From Promerops cafer (lineage: Eukaryota > Chordata > Aves > Passeriformes > Nectariniidae): a stretch of 64,000 nt of DNA. Below, in pieces: positions 46,901 to 53,721 of this stretch. Numbering within the stretch: the first letter of the stretch is position 1; each line of letters starts with the position of its first letter. The position numbers and the translations under genes were made by a program. The stretch covers positions 124,001 to 188,000 of the forward strand of contig VZSE01014410.1 in assembly GCA_013398275.1 (NCBI GenBank), written 5' to 3'. Below the pieces are notes generated by a model. The model was given only the letters and a program-made list of their open reading frames with translations. It did no database searches and had not been told where the DNA came from.

Positions 46901-47335
46901 ATATCTAATCTAAATCTCTCCTCCATCAGTGTGAGGCCATTCCCCCTGTTGCTACAGGCCCTTGTCCAAAGTCCCTCTCCAGCTCTCTTGGAGCCCCTCT
47001 AGGCACTGGATGGGGCTCTAGGGTCTTCCTGGAGCCTTTTCTTCTCCAGGCTGAACAGCCCAGCTCTCCCAGCCTGACGATGCTTTGGCAGATTTCCAGG
47101 CTGAGAAGTGGGCAGGTTTGTGGGCAGTGGAAACNGATGCCGGTGTCCCGTTAGCGTTGCCCCATCCCATCCCACCCCGCCCCGCATCCCACGGCGATCC
47201 CGTCGCGCCGCACTGACCATTGGGGCCGTACTTCTCCCGGTTGCGGCGGACCTGCTCCGGGCTGAGCCCGCAGCTCTCGCTGACCCCAAAGCGGCGGAGC
47301 ACGTCGAGCACGGGGATGCTGTGCGCCGCCTCCAT
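5748..47335 (-). CDS. ATP2A3: SERCA3 Ca2+-ATPase gene, exons 1-20 (C-terminal exon unresolved)
   Basis: This is a P2A-type ATPase that pumps two cytosolic Ca2+ per ATP into the endoplasmic reticulum. Twenty exons (118 coding, 18, 83, 105, 139, 81, 86, 465, 89, 103, 132, 126, 219, 336, 221, 203, 86, 134, 118, 118 nt) join in frame to 993 codons plus one base. The A domain has TGES at 181-184. Helices M4, M5, M6 and M8 carry the Ca2+ ligands E309, N768, E771, N796, T799, D800 and E908. The P domain has DKTGT with D351, D601 and TGDGVND at 701-707. The N domain has F487, K492, K515 and R560. The SERCA3 paralogue is chosen over SERCA1 and SERCA2 from the MEAAH start, the M9-M10 segment and the YLSRNH end. 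Exon sizes equal those I recall for vertebrate SERCA genes. I saw no stop or frameshift. The last few residues are encoded by an exon I could not fix. Confidence 0.97.
6466..6583 (-). CDS. ATP2A3: ATP2A3 exon 19 (residues 915-954): M9
   Basis: It encodes SVSENQSLLRMPPWLNIWLL and onward to FLILYVKPMP, the M8-M9 turn and helix M9. It is 118 nt, with acceptor TTCACAG and donor GTGAGT, and ends in phase 0. Confidence 0.96.
7003..7136 (-). CDS. ATP2A3: ATP2A3 exon 18 (residues 871-914): M8
   Basis: It encodes RNFMRCTEDNPIFEGIDCEI and onward to MALSVLVTIEMCNALN. The luminal loop has the two cysteines (876 and 888) that form a disulfide in SERCA1. Glu908 in M8 is the remaining Ca2+ site I ligand. 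It is 134 nt, with acceptor GACAG and donor GTGTGG, and leaves two bases for Ser915. Confidence 0.96.
7764..7849 (-). CDS. ATP2A3: ATP2A3 exon 17 (residues 842-870)
   Basis: It encodes VYVGLATVGAATWWFLYDAE and onward to FHQL: the end of M7 and the luminal loop to M8. It is 86 nt, with acceptor CCACAG and donor GTGAGT. Intron 16, between this and exon 16, is only 100 bases. Confidence 0.96.
7950..8152 (-). CDS. ATP2A3: ATP2A3 exon 16 (residues 774-841): M6
   Basis: It encodes IFLTAILGLPEALIPVQLLW and onward. [20 protein letters not shown] follows, with Asn796, Thr799 and Asp800 as Ca2+ ligands in M6. It ends at FRYLAVG in M7 after the loop NPKEPLISGW. It is 203 nt, with acceptor CTGCAG and donor GTGAGC, and leaves one base for Val842. 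Confidence 0.97.
8783..9003 (-). CDS. ATP2A3: ATP2A3 exon 15 (residues 701-773): Mg2+ site and M5
   Basis: It begins [20 protein letters not shown], where Asp703 and Asp707 bind Mg2+ at the phosphorylation site. It continues through the P domain into M5 with NMKQFIRYLISSNVGEVV, where Asn768 and Glu771 are Ca2+ site I ligands. It is 221 nt, with acceptor GTGCAG and donor GTGAGA, and leaves two bases for Cys774. Intron 14, just above it, is only 88 bases. Confidence 0.97.
9092..9427 (-). CDS. ATP2A3: ATP2A3 exon 14 (residues 589-700)
   Basis: It encodes NNLTFVGCVGMLDPPRKEV, then MITGDNKGTA, AYTGREFDEL, CFARVEPAHKSRIVEYLQ and ends at EITAM. It links the N and P domains, with Asp601 of DPPR and the TGD motif at 625-627 that coordinates the phosphate. 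It is 336 nt, with acceptor TCCCAG and donor GTGAGC. Confidence 0.97.
9873..10091 (-). CDS. ATP2A3: ATP2A3 exon 13 (residues 516-588)
   Basis: It encodes GAPESVIERCTHVRVGTAK and onward to FVHYE, the last part of the N domain. Arg560, which contacts the nucleotide, is kept in DTLRCLALAT. The stretch after it (LDSPVRRESMQLHDSAAF) is the least conserved part of the protein by eye. It is 219 nt, with acceptor CCGCAG and donor GTACGG, and runs in phase 0. Confidence 0.95.
11129..11254 (-). CDS. ATP2A3: ATP2A3 exon 12 (residues 474-515): ATP-binding core
   Basis: It encodes VIKQLMRKECTLEFSRDRK and onward to KMFVK. Phe487 (adenine stacking), Arg489, Lys492 and Lys515 are present. Position 483 is Cys (codon TGC), where the SERCA sequences I know have Phe. 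The linker GPGNNSAGS differs from mammalian SERCA3 but has the length that keeps Lys515 in register. It is 126 nt, with acceptor CTGCAG and donor GTAGGG. Confidence 0.96.
12053..12184 (-). CDS. ATP2A3: ATP2A3 exon 11 (residues 430-473)
   Basis: It encodes SKKVYEKVGEATETALTCLV and onward to ANACNS in the N domain, with Glu442 conserved. Lys432 stands where SERCA1 has Gly; the codon lies in a run of six A, so a sequencing slip was considered, but the frame stays open and the 132-nt size is the family one. The acceptor is CTCTAG and the donor GTGAGT, in phase 0. Confidence 0.95.
12398..12500 (-). CDS. ATP2A3: ATP2A3 exon 10 (residues 395-429)
   Basis: It encodes ILKDEQPVQCGQYDGLVELA and onward to CNDSSLDYNE in the N domain. 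Residues 397-402 (KDEQPV) fall where SERCA2 has its phospholamban-contact motif. It is 103 nt, with acceptor CACAG and donor GTGTGG, which is weaker than most donors here. Confidence 0.95.
12501..15007 (-). other. ATP2A3: Intron 9
   Basis: 2.5 kb with no CR1. An AT-rich stretch at 13915-14050 (including CTATAAATATTCATGAAATT) stands out from its GC-richer surroundings and could be a conserved non-coding element, but this cannot be shown from one sequence. Confidence 0.6.
15008..15096 (-). CDS. ATP2A3: ATP2A3 exon 9 (residues 366-394)
   Basis: It encodes MFIMEKVEGTQCSLHEFNIT and onward to YAPEGQ, the first part of the nucleotide-binding domain. It is 89 nt, with acceptor GGCAG and donor GTGAGT, and leaves two bases for Ile395. 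Confidence 0.95.
15831..15865. repeat. (TAAA)n microsatellite, about 8 units
   Basis: Tetranucleotide run ATAAATAAGTAAATAAATAA and onward, with one imperfect unit, in intron 8. Confidence 0.95.
17226..17604 (-). mobile_element. CR1 LINE 3' fragment (intron 8)
   Basis: The plus strand begins CACAGAATGATATGGGTTGG, the reverse complement of a CR1 3' end, and continues through typical CR1 strings such as CCTTCCACTACCCCAGGTTG and CTTGGACACTTCCAGGGATC to CCAGCTCTCCCAGCCTG. The element is therefore on the minus strand, 5'-truncated, like nearly all CR1 copies. Confidence 0.9.
17605..17765. repeat. Sequence next to the CR1, shared with the 47-kb region
   Basis: Directly after the CR1, about 160 bases (GATGCTTTGGCAGATTTCCA, then GTTTCCATCACAAAAATAAT and GGAGGTGGGAATGCTGCA) recur at 47077-47134 plus 47423-47525. 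Both copies are joined to the same CR1 end. It is either a further part of this CR1 subfamily or a segmental duplication. Confidence 0.75.
20934..21398 (-). CDS. ATP2A3: ATP2A3 exon 8 (residues 211-365): M3, M4 and phosphorylation site
   Basis: At 465 nt this is the largest exon. It carries the end of the actuator domain, M3 with Phe256 (the thapsigargin-contact position in SERCA1), the luminal stretch NISHFSDPVHGGSWFRG, and M4 with AIPEGLP, in which Glu309 is a Ca2+ ligand. It ends in the P domain with CSDKTGTLTTNQM, where Asp351 forms the phospho-enzyme. The acceptor is CCCAG and the donor GTGAGA. It runs in phase 0 at both ends. Confidence 0.97.
21927..22012 (-). CDS. ATP2A3: ATP2A3 exon 7 (residues 182-210)
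   Basis: It encodes GESVSVIKHADPIPDPRAV and onward to KKNMLFS. Glu183 of TGES is the residue that activates water for dephosphorylation in P-type pumps. It is 86 nt, with acceptor GGCAG and donor GTGAGT, and ends in phase 0. Confidence 0.96.
22396..22476 (-). CDS. ATP2A3: ATP2A3 exon 6 (residues 155-181)
   Basis: It encodes VGDKVPADIRI to VDQSILT in the actuator domain. It is 81 nt, with acceptor TTGCAG and donor GTGCGT. The exon border falls inside the TGES dephosphorylation loop: Thr181 is here and the first base of Gly182 is its last base. Confidence 0.96.
25110..25248 (-). CDS. ATP2A3: ATP2A3 exon 5 (residues 109-154)
   Basis: It encodes ERNAESAIEALKEYEPEMGK and onward to DIVPGDIVEVA, the cytosolic end of M2 and the first strands of the actuator domain. 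It is 139 nt, with acceptor TTGCAG and donor GTAGGG, and leaves one base for Val155. Confidence 0.96.
25972..26076 (-). CDS. ATP2A3: ATP2A3 exon 4 (residues 74-108)
   Basis: It encodes ILAWFEEGEETTTAFVEP and onward to VGVWQ: the end of M1, the luminal acidic loop and most of M2. It is 105 nt, phase 0 at both ends, with acceptor CCAG and donor GTAAGG. Confidence 0.96.
27238..27320 (-). CDS. ATP2A3: ATP2A3 exon 3 (residues 46-73)
   Basis: It encodes [20 protein letters not shown] and onward to LSF, the amphipathic start and most of transmembrane helix M1. It is 83 nt long. The acceptor is CACCAG and the donor is GTAAGT directly after TTT, so the Val often drawn here from unspliced translation belongs to the intron. 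It ends in phase 0. Confidence 0.96.
27751..27768 (-). CDS. ATP2A3: ATP2A3 exon 2, 18-nt microexon (residues 40-45)
   Basis: The minus strand reads an AG acceptor, then 18 bases, then GTAAGT. Joined to the G left by exon 1 it gives ELPAEE, and it leaves one G for the Gly46 codon. An 18-nt second exon encoding this same peptide is characteristic of SERCA genes. It is far too short to appear as an open frame and was found by looking for the missing ELPAEE. Confidence 0.95.
29053..29415 (-). mobile_element. CR1 LINE 3' fragment (intron 1)
   Basis: It starts AGAACCCCAGAGTGGTTTAG and continues GACCTTAAAGCTCACC through the usual antisense CR1 strings to CCTTCTCAGATCTCTCAG. It is on the minus strand and truncated. 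Confidence 0.88.
29466..29524 (+). mobile_element. CR1 LINE 3' tail, plus strand
   Basis: The string TTAGACTCAATGAACTTAGA followed by GGTCTTTTCCACCCTTAACA and ATTCTATGA is the sense 3' end of a CR1. It lies 50 bases from the minus-strand fragment and in opposite orientation. Confidence 0.8.
33019..33168 (-). mobile_element. CR1 LINE short 3' fragment (intron 1)
   Basis: It starts AGAACCACAGAATGATTTGG and has GGAAGGGACCTTAAAGATCA and CTTGGACACTTCCAGGGGTG. About 150 bases of the antisense 3' end remain. Confidence 0.88.
37380..38520. promoter_or_regulatory. CpG-rich patch inside intron 1
   Basis: Two CpG-dense stretches (about 37380-37780 and 38030-38520) are separated by the AAT microsatellite. 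The density by eye is like that at the ATP2A3 promoter and unlike the surrounding intron. It may be an alternative promoter or an intragenic island. No exon with family likeness was found in it. Confidence 0.45.
37850..37975. repeat. (AAT)n microsatellite, about 126 bp, partly compound
   Basis: It begins with two copies of a 30-base unit (AAT runs interrupted by AGCAAGAATAATACC) and continues as about 20 pure AAT units. It produces a spurious poly-Asn open frame and lies between two CpG-rich halves in intron 1. Confidence 0.95.
38790..39003. repeat. AT-rich minisatellite based on AATCTCAAATGGGA
   Basis: About seven imperfect copies of (A)ATCTCAAATGGGACATA followed by TATATA-rich spacers of variable length. 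The flank at 38720-38790 has a related ATCAAATAAGACATATTTAT motif twice. No coding potential. Confidence 0.8.
40173..40235. repeat. Polypurine-biased tract
   Basis: A run of almost only A and G (AGGGGAAAGAGAAGGGAAAA and onward), broken by a few T, in intron 1. Low complexity. Confidence 0.7.
42519..42719. repeat. Unmerged contig overlap around an N at 42620
   Basis: Bases 42519-42619 and 42621-42719 are near-identical copies of one sequence: both start TCCTCTTCTTACTGCC, both have a long T run, and both end GTCAAGAG plus GAGCTGGA. They differ mainly in homopolymer lengths and sit exactly on either side of a single N. This is best read as two ends of overlapping contigs that failed to merge, not a biological duplication. 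Confidence 0.85.
46657..46657. other. Single-N contig join (A/B)
   Basis: One N separates GC-rich sequence ending in a 21-base string (46636-46656) from a segment that soon becomes a CR1. The same 21 bases start the contig after the next N, at 47136. Confidence 0.95.
46706..47076 (-). mobile_element. CR1 LINE 3' fragment beside exon 1
   Basis: It starts AAGGGTCGGAAGGGACCTTA and ends CCAGCTCTCCCAGCCTG, antisense to the CR1 3' end. It resembles the copy at 17226-17604 over its whole length. Its placement between two single Ns next to exon 1 is doubtful. Confidence 0.9.
47135..47135. other. Single-N contig join (B/C)
   Basis: One N lies between CR1-flanking sequence ending GGCAGTGGAAAC and the exon 1 contig. 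In the related copy at 17.6 kb the sequence after GGCAGTGGAAAC runs on into what is found here only after 47422. Confidence 0.95.
47218..47335 (-). CDS. ATP2A3: ATP2A3 exon 1, coding part (residues 1-39 and first base of codon 40)
   Basis: The minus strand begins MEAAHSIPVLDVLRRFGV and ends at YGPN plus one G. This is the N-terminal part of the actuator domain and is SERCA3-like. The ATG at 47335-47333 sits in GGGGCATGG, with G at -3 and +4, and is the only start that aligns with the family. The donor is GTCAGT, which has C at +3 and is weaker than the other donors of the gene. The exon lies inside a 286-base contig (47136-47421) bounded by single Ns. The 5' UTR is therefore cut off by a gap 86 bases above the start codon. 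Confidence 0.95.
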
Positions 47336-47421
47336 GCCCCGGCCCGGGGGTGCTGGCCGGGGGCGCAGGAGGCACACGGGGCGCCGCTCGCACGGCGATG
47401 CCTCGGCACCTCTCCGCCCGC

Positions 47422-47422
47422 N
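47422..47422. other. Single-N contig join (C/D)
   Basis: One N separates the GC-rich 5' UTR side of exon 1 from AT-rich sequence starting AGGAAATAGCTGTGTCTTAA. That sequence continues the repeat copy interrupted at 47135. Confidence 0.95.
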
Positions 47423-48324
47423 AGGAAATAGCTGTGTCTTAAGAAGTTAAGAGGAGAGGTAAAGTTTCCATCACAAAAATAATATTAAAAATATCAGGAG
47501 CAATAGCAGGAGGTGGGAATGCTGCATGGGTGCAGCTCAGCTGTGGGATCTAAGAGGGCTGCCTAAGAGTGATGCTCTCTGGGTCCCCTCCAGCACCCTA
47601 CTTCCAGCTGGAAGCTGGGCATGCCCCAGCCCTACTCCTACTCTGCTGGAAGCACAGCAGTTCCATGTCCACTGACTTTGGTGGGATCAGGATTATCACT
47701 GTATGACAGCAGCAGGAGACCTGGAATTACAAATCCCTGCCTGACACTTGCGGAAACCACTGGCACCGTTCCCATCAATGCACTGTATCCAGAGAGAGGC
47801 AGTTGTGCTGGGCTGCCTTTGTCTTTGGAAATGTGAGATGTAAATTGTCACTGCAGGGAGACACAGGAAGGGTCCAAGGGACCTCCTGTGTGGTACAACC
47901 TGAGCACCAACCTCACTGTGTGTGTCCCAGGCATCCTGGGACATCCCACGTCACACTCCTCAGTGCTCCTCGTCCCCACGCAGAAGACAGAGCATCCATA
48001 TAGGAATGGGCTTATCCTGGAGACATTTATGTCTTTGCAAGGATTTAGACTGCAGGACTGGCCTCGACCTGTCTCACTCCCCTGTTTAGCCAGGTTCCCT
48101 GTCCCCTTTGTGCCTGCCTCCAGACGGGCCAGATCTCCAGTTACAGCACACAAGGGCTTTACATCACTCTTTGCAACAGACTACTTAAACTACTTCTTCC
48201 AGCAGCAAAATGACTGTTTTTAGCAGCTCCCCCACGCAGCAGAGACCACCAGCAGCACCATGATGAGCTACCCTGGAGAAGGAGAGTTGCCCCCAAAATC
48301 CACTCTACAATGCAGCTAAAAGTA

Positions 48325-48344
48325 ACCACCACCACCACCACCAC
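48325..48344. repeat. (ACC)n microsatellite, 6-7 units
   Basis: Short perfect ACC run in the upstream flank. Confidence 0.9.
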
Positions 48345-49008
48345 ATCTGCGGGACTGTTCGATGTAGCGCACCTGACCCAGCGCCCTCACTCCAGCAATT
48401 TCCCATGACCCAGCTCAAACCTGCTCCCAGTGACTCTCCCCATGTGAACACCAACTTCTGACTTTTCAGGTACTTCCATTTTTCCCACTGTTGCTGGAAG
48501 AAGTCTGTAGTTGATGGCGACTGGCACTGCTCTCCAGCTGAGAGGGTGACGAACCCAACTTCTGCAGGAATGTACCCAAGGCAGAGCCGGAGACAACGAC
48601 GAGGAAGGGACAGCAGACAGCTCAGGGAGGGGGTCTGGCTTATTTATTTCTATGTAAATTCATTTATGGAAAATGTTTTGCAGCTTCCACTGGAGTGGAG
48701 GTCCTGAAGAAATGCAGGTTCAGTTTTCAAGTTTGAGAAACTCATTTTTTTCAGTTCACCGCAGCTGAGGCGTGGGAGGCAGAGGGTACTCCAGAGCTCA
48801 GCCCAGCATGTCACAGGCCCTCCTGCAAGAAGCACAGCTCCCAGCCCTGCGGGCTGGCCTTGCTTCAAGCTCTGTCATTGTATTCATCTGCCTCTCATGA
48901 GAGTTTTGGGAGGAAAAGTGCTGTTTCTGCTGCTGAGCCCCCCAGGCGGTAGTGCTGCCCTTGGCCAGAGTCTGCCCCAGAGCTCCCTGGCTCATGGGGC
49001 TGAGTGGT

Positions 49009-49396
49009 TCACAGAATCCCAGGATGGAACAGGCTGGAAAAGACCACAGCAACTCATCTGGTCCAACCTTCCTACTCCAGCAGGGTCATCCCAGAGCACA
49101 CAGCACTGAGTGTGTCCAGAGGGTTCTGGAATATCTCCAGTGAGGGAGACTCCACACCCTCTCTGGGCAGATAGTTCAGTGCTTGGTCAGTGTAAATGAA
49201 AGAAGTTCTTCCTCATGTTGAGGTAGAACTTCCTGGGCATCAGTTTCTGCCCATTGCCTCTTGTCCTATTCCTGGGCACCACTGGGAAGAGCCTGGTCCA
49301 TCTTCTTGACATCCCCCCTTCAAATACTGACAGACATGGATGAGGGCTCTTCTCAAGGCTGAACTTGGTTCTCTCAGGTTCCCCCAGCCTGTCTTC
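49009..49396 (-). mobile_element. CR1 LINE 3' fragment, different subfamily
   Basis: It starts TTCACAGAATCCCAGGATGG, continues CATCTGGTCCAACCTTCC and GACTCCACACCCTCTCTGGG, and ends CCCCCAGCCTGTCTT. The wording differs from the other copies here and marks a separate CR1 subfamily. Minus strand. Confidence 0.88.
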
Positions 49397-50859
49397 ATTG
49401 GGGAGATTTCCACCAGGTGCCTGGGAAGAATTGATGTGATGTGAAAATATTAACACATGATGTGCTCTTGACCAGGAGCACGGAGGACCTGATGCAATAG
49501 ATCATCCCCAGAACTTGGGGGCTGCTCTCAAAGCAGTGGCTCTGGTGGGGGTGGGACAGGACCCCCCATCCCCCAGTCTGCAGCCTGTGTGGGGGCTCAG
49601 AACAGGCAGCTGCCCAGGCCTTGTTAGCCTATTTCAGTGCAAACATGCTGTCCTTAGAGCAAGGCCTTTGGGAAGAGGGCTCTTGGTGTCCTCCTGGGCG
49701 TGGTTTAGATGAGGCCCTACAACCACAAACTGCCTCACCTGCACACCAGAGGGTGAAGGTCTGGTTTAATGCTCATTGTGCAGATCGAGAACAGAGACAA
49801 GACACGGAAAGCTCAAACTGTGGGACTGTGCATGTACCACCTGGAGACCCTCATTGCTCTCCCCAGCGTCTCCTGGCCCTTGTGTCACGTTCTGCCACAC
49901 CATCAGCTCCTCCAGCCCAGCAGTGTCCCACCTCACACGAGTCCCTAGCACTAGGCCAGGTGCAGGCTGTTGTTCCTGCTTCTCCCAGTTTCACTGGGTG
50001 ATGCCAGTCCTTGTACTGGAAAAGGGCACGAAGATGATGTCCCAGCTGCAAAGGTTAAAGTTCGACAAGGCTGGGAGCGCCTGAGATGAGAGTTACAAAG
50101 GGAACATCTGGCAGCCCTGGTAACAAAGCAGCACCATCCACACCACCAATGATTAAGCAATCCATGAGAACCATTAGCGACTGGGAGCTGTAAATCAGTC
50201 AGTGAGGGGAAATGGACTGAAAACACACTCAATATTGCAAGCAAAACGTCCACAGACATCCTGGGCTGTGGAGGGAGCTGGGCTCCATCCCTGGCAGCCC
50301 CCTGAGTGTGAGGGATTCCCTTCTGTAGAGGGTCAGCCCTGAAACAAAGGGCAAACCTTATTTATCTTGGCGTCCCCCATGGTAAAAACTTCTGGCAGTA
50401 GACACGCTTAAGAGAGCCATAAAAAGAAGAAAAGAACGAATTTAACACCTCCCAGGCTACCGAGGAGTTTGTGGGGGTTTTTTTGCCGTGGCTGCGGTGT
50501 GGGAGGAAGAGCAGGACCCAGCCAGGGCTGACTGAGCGCTGTACAAGACATGGAAGTCTACAGGCAGTTTTGATTTTAATCTTGCTTCTACAAAAGGAAA
50601 TCGGGAGTAATTCTCTCCAAAGCTGTGGATTCGCACTGCTCCGCTGCCTGGCTGGGGGTGAGGGCAGTGGGATGGCTGGAGCCGCCCCAGGGCCTGTCGG
50701 AGTCAGCAGAGAGGCTGCCAGCCACGCTGAGCCGCCGCCACGCTCCTCACTCCAAGGGTTTTACAATCCATGGAAGATTAATCTTTTGTCTCCACTTTGT
50801 TCCTCTGAGATGGGGAAAAAATTATGTTTGCTGGAAAGGCTGGGGGAGCAGCCTGAGTG

Positions 50860-51010
50860 CCGGGAACCAGCGGCAGGCCCCGGCTGGGCCCGGCAGCGGT
50901 GGGTCGGGGGCGCTCACGGAGCCCGAGCGCAGGCACGCTGCGGCTTTAGGGACTCAGCGGCAACCACGGCTCCAAAGGCTGCGCGGACAGTACAGGGCTT
51001 TTAGCGGATT
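50860..51010. promoter_or_regulatory. Short CpG-rich patch upstream of ATP2A3
   Basis: About 150 bases with many CpGs and GC runs (GGGTCGGGGGCGCTCACGGA) in otherwise ordinary sequence. No exon recognised. Confidence 0.3.
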
Positions 51011-51151
51011 ATTTCATCCTCTTTGTTTCTACGCCAAGGTGGTGTAGCGTCCACATCTCCCCACCTCGCTCAGGTCGAGTTCATCTTGAAGCAGAGGGCG
51101 GTAGAAGTGGGTGGCAGCCGCCGGAGCCAGCCCTTGAATGCGCATCTCACA

Positions 51152-51204
51152 CCTTTCCAGGGATCCTTTCCAGGGATCCTTTCCAGGGATCCTTTCCAGG
51201 GATC
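51152..51204. repeat. 13-bp tandem repeat, 4 copies
   Basis: Four head-to-tail copies of TTTCCAGGGATCC, almost perfect, in the upstream flank. Confidence 0.93.
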
Positions 51205-53574
51205 TCAGTGCCACCCCTGAGCTCAGCACAGCTGCACAGCCACGGTGGGGGCTCCCAGGAGAGGAGCTGAGAGCCCAAGGAGAGCAAATTCCGCGTCCAC
51301 CACCCCAAACCGAGCAGCTAATGCGGCACCAGGAGGTGCGAATCTCTTCTGTCAACAGCTCTCACCTTCCTAAATCGACCCGGGTGATGTGCAGCTGCCG
51401 CAAGTCCTGCTCCAACACCCTCCCCTGGCCCCAGGGCTCTCACACACAGGGGTGTTAATTAATTAATTAGAGGCGACAGTGCCACTGCCTTTTGCCGTTC
51501 TGCTCCAGGCTTCCTCTCACTGGGCACCCCAGTTCACAGACAGCAAATCCCCATCCACAAGGGAGAGTCAAGTCAGAAATGGTTGGTTTTTTTTTGTTTG
51601 TTTCCACAGCAGCTTAGATATTTGCTTTTCCTATGGAGAAAAAAAAAAATAATACTCCTTGAAATAACAGTTTGAGGCTTTTCTAAATGTTACACGCCAG
51701 CCGACCTTTCAGAGCCAGGCTTAGGGATTTATTTCTAATCCCCTGGCCAGGACTTGCAGCAGCTGTGGGTCAGTCCTGCTCCCCGAGGGCTCAAACATCA
51801 ATCCTCACCACCACGATGCTCAGGGCTGGAGCTCTGGTGTTCCCACCCTTCCTGGAAATATATTCCCTTGGCTGTGCATCCTGTGCTGCCCTGGGCACCT
51901 CAAGGTGGTGTAGGAGTGTGGTTGCATCCACAATCCCAGCAGGATTTGGCTTCTTGGAGCACAAATGCAGCCACTGAAGGTGGCAGGGAAGCAGCAGGCC
52001 TGCCGTGCATCCCACCAGGATGCAGGGGATGATGTGGATCTGCAGCACAGGGCTGCAGCAGTCCCAGCTCTGCAGAGCCCACCTCGGGCCGTGGACGACA
52101 GAGATGGACATCCTGGGAACACCTGGCCAGCTCAGGATTTTGAGGCAGGCAGGATGTCACGTCTGGGGAAAATGAGGAGGAACAGTCTGTCTGGACAAGG
52201 ATTTTCTGTGGGAGGCTGTGGCTGAACAGTCACCCTGTTTTCCAGCTCTGATCCCACTGCAAATGGCTCTGAAAATTAGCATTCACTGAAGTGTCAGACT
52301 TTTACAGCAGCAGCTCTTAAGCACATGTTTTTAGGTTTTCTTCCATGGCCCTGTCCACAATTAAGCTGGAAGTGGGGCTTTCCCAAGTGCAGTGCCCCAT
52401 CTGGGGCATGTCTAGAATGGCTGCCCAAACTAGATTTGAGCTTGGATCCTGTGGTGTTTCCAAACTCCCTGGCATTTTCCCTCAGCAGCACACTTAGGAG
52501 CCTCTGTTTATGAATCCAGACCGGTATTGGCCCATTATTAATTTTTTTAAACTGTATTCCAATTCCTTTCAAAGGCAGGAAAATACATTAATATCCATTA
52601 AAGGGGGAACACCACAACATTCACTCTGAGACTCAAATGGGTTTTTCCCTGATGCAAAATGCCTCCTGGAAAAGAACGTGCCTTTGTGGTGTGTCATTCC
52701 TGGGATTTTGCTGGAGTTCAGGAAACAGAGAAAACAAATAACACAACGGGAGGCTCCCAGGCAGCGCCAAGGGCCCCTCACACACCCGGGGCTGGGTTGG
52801 TGGTTGAGGTGGTTAATTCAGCCCTCTCCCCGTGGGCAAAATTTCACTCCATGTTTCCTTCCAGCAAAAGCAGAAGCCAAAAATGGAAAAAGGTCTGGTT
52901 TTCACCAGGCAGAAGGAATGATTCCCGCTCTCCATGGAGATGTGATGTTCACCAAGGGGAGGGTGAGGGCTGGAGACCTGCTTGGCCCTGGACCAGCATC
53001 ACCAGGGTTTGCTTCTCTCTTTCCTGTCCTCAGCACTTTCCCCTCCCCTGGCAAGCAGGAATTGCAGGATATCACAGCACCAGGGACTGGCCCCCTCCAA
53101 GTGCTCGTGTCCATTGTCAGGGGACAAACATCACGGTGGCTTTGAAGCCAAAAATGCCCACAGGATGTGGGGATGTAACCAGGGGAGCAAACCAACCTCA
53201 TCCCTCCTCAGGCTGGCCCATGGAGGGTGGGTGCCCTGGGGCTGGCAGGAGAGAGCTCATCCCAGCACGGAGCTTTGGAATCCAAGGGGACATCAGCACC
53301 CGACACACTGCAAGGGATGATGAGCTGCGTTTTGACCACGTAAGTTCTTTTTAAGGCTGAAGAGTGGGAAAAGGGGAAACTGGGGGTTTCTGACTGCATG
53401 AGTCCTTCCTGCAGTTTCCTAGGAGATTGGCTGCCCACACTGAGCCACGCTGGGGACAGGAGTGGAGCTTGTCCCCTGCCCTGCACTCATCTCCTGTTCC
53501 CCTGCAAGTCACCAGGGTCACACTGCTGGGACCTGGGGCTGCCCTGATCTCAGCCAGTAGCTGACCTGCCCAGC

Positions 53575-53721
53575 ATAATAATAATAAAATTTTAAAATAC
53601 TTAATTTAAAAATAAAACTTTAAAACATTTTAAAAGAAAAATTTAAAAAACGAGATTTTAAAAATGCAAGTTTAAAAAGAAATTTGAAATTTAAAAAAAA
53701 AAATATTAAAAATAAAAATGA
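53575..53721. repeat. A/T-rich low-complexity tract with TTTAAAA words
   Basis: About 147 bases, nearly all A and T, with repeated TTTAAAA and AATAAAA words, starting as (ATA)n. Confidence 0.85.

Larger units (their letters stand above)
27769..47217 (-). other. ATP2A3: Intron 1, 19.4 kb
   Basis: The largest intron, as is common for the first intron. It holds CR1 fragments at 29053, 29466, 33019 and (probably misplaced) 46706, the AAT microsatellite, the minisatellite at 38.8 kb, the CpG patch at 37.4-38.5 kb, the unmerged overlap at 42.6 kb and the CpG-rich 3' side of the promoter island. No nested gene was recognised. Confidence 0.75.
46080..47421 (-). promoter_or_regulatory. ATP2A3: CpG-rich 5' end of ATP2A3 (promoter region, incomplete)
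   Basis: CpG dinucleotides and GC runs are dense in 46080-46705 and again in 47136-47421 around exon 1. This is typical of a vertebrate CpG-island promoter. The sequence upstream of the ATG holds GC-box-like GGGGGCG stretches and no TATA box. Only 86 bases of upstream sequence survive before the N at 47422, and the GC-poor CR1 piece at 46706-47134 interrupts the island. The transcription start cannot be placed. Confidence 0.6.
47077..47525. repeat. Second copy of the CR1-flanking segment, split by the exon 1 contig
   Basis: 47077-47134 matches 17605-17662 closely, and 47423-47525 matches about 17672-17765. The 286-base exon 1 contig sits between the two halves. In the intact copy the halves are only about 10 bases apart. 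Confidence 0.8.

Noticed and set aside
46460..46908. Open frames crossing the N at 46657
   Set aside because: They join two contigs that probably are not neighbours, and part of the frame is CR1.
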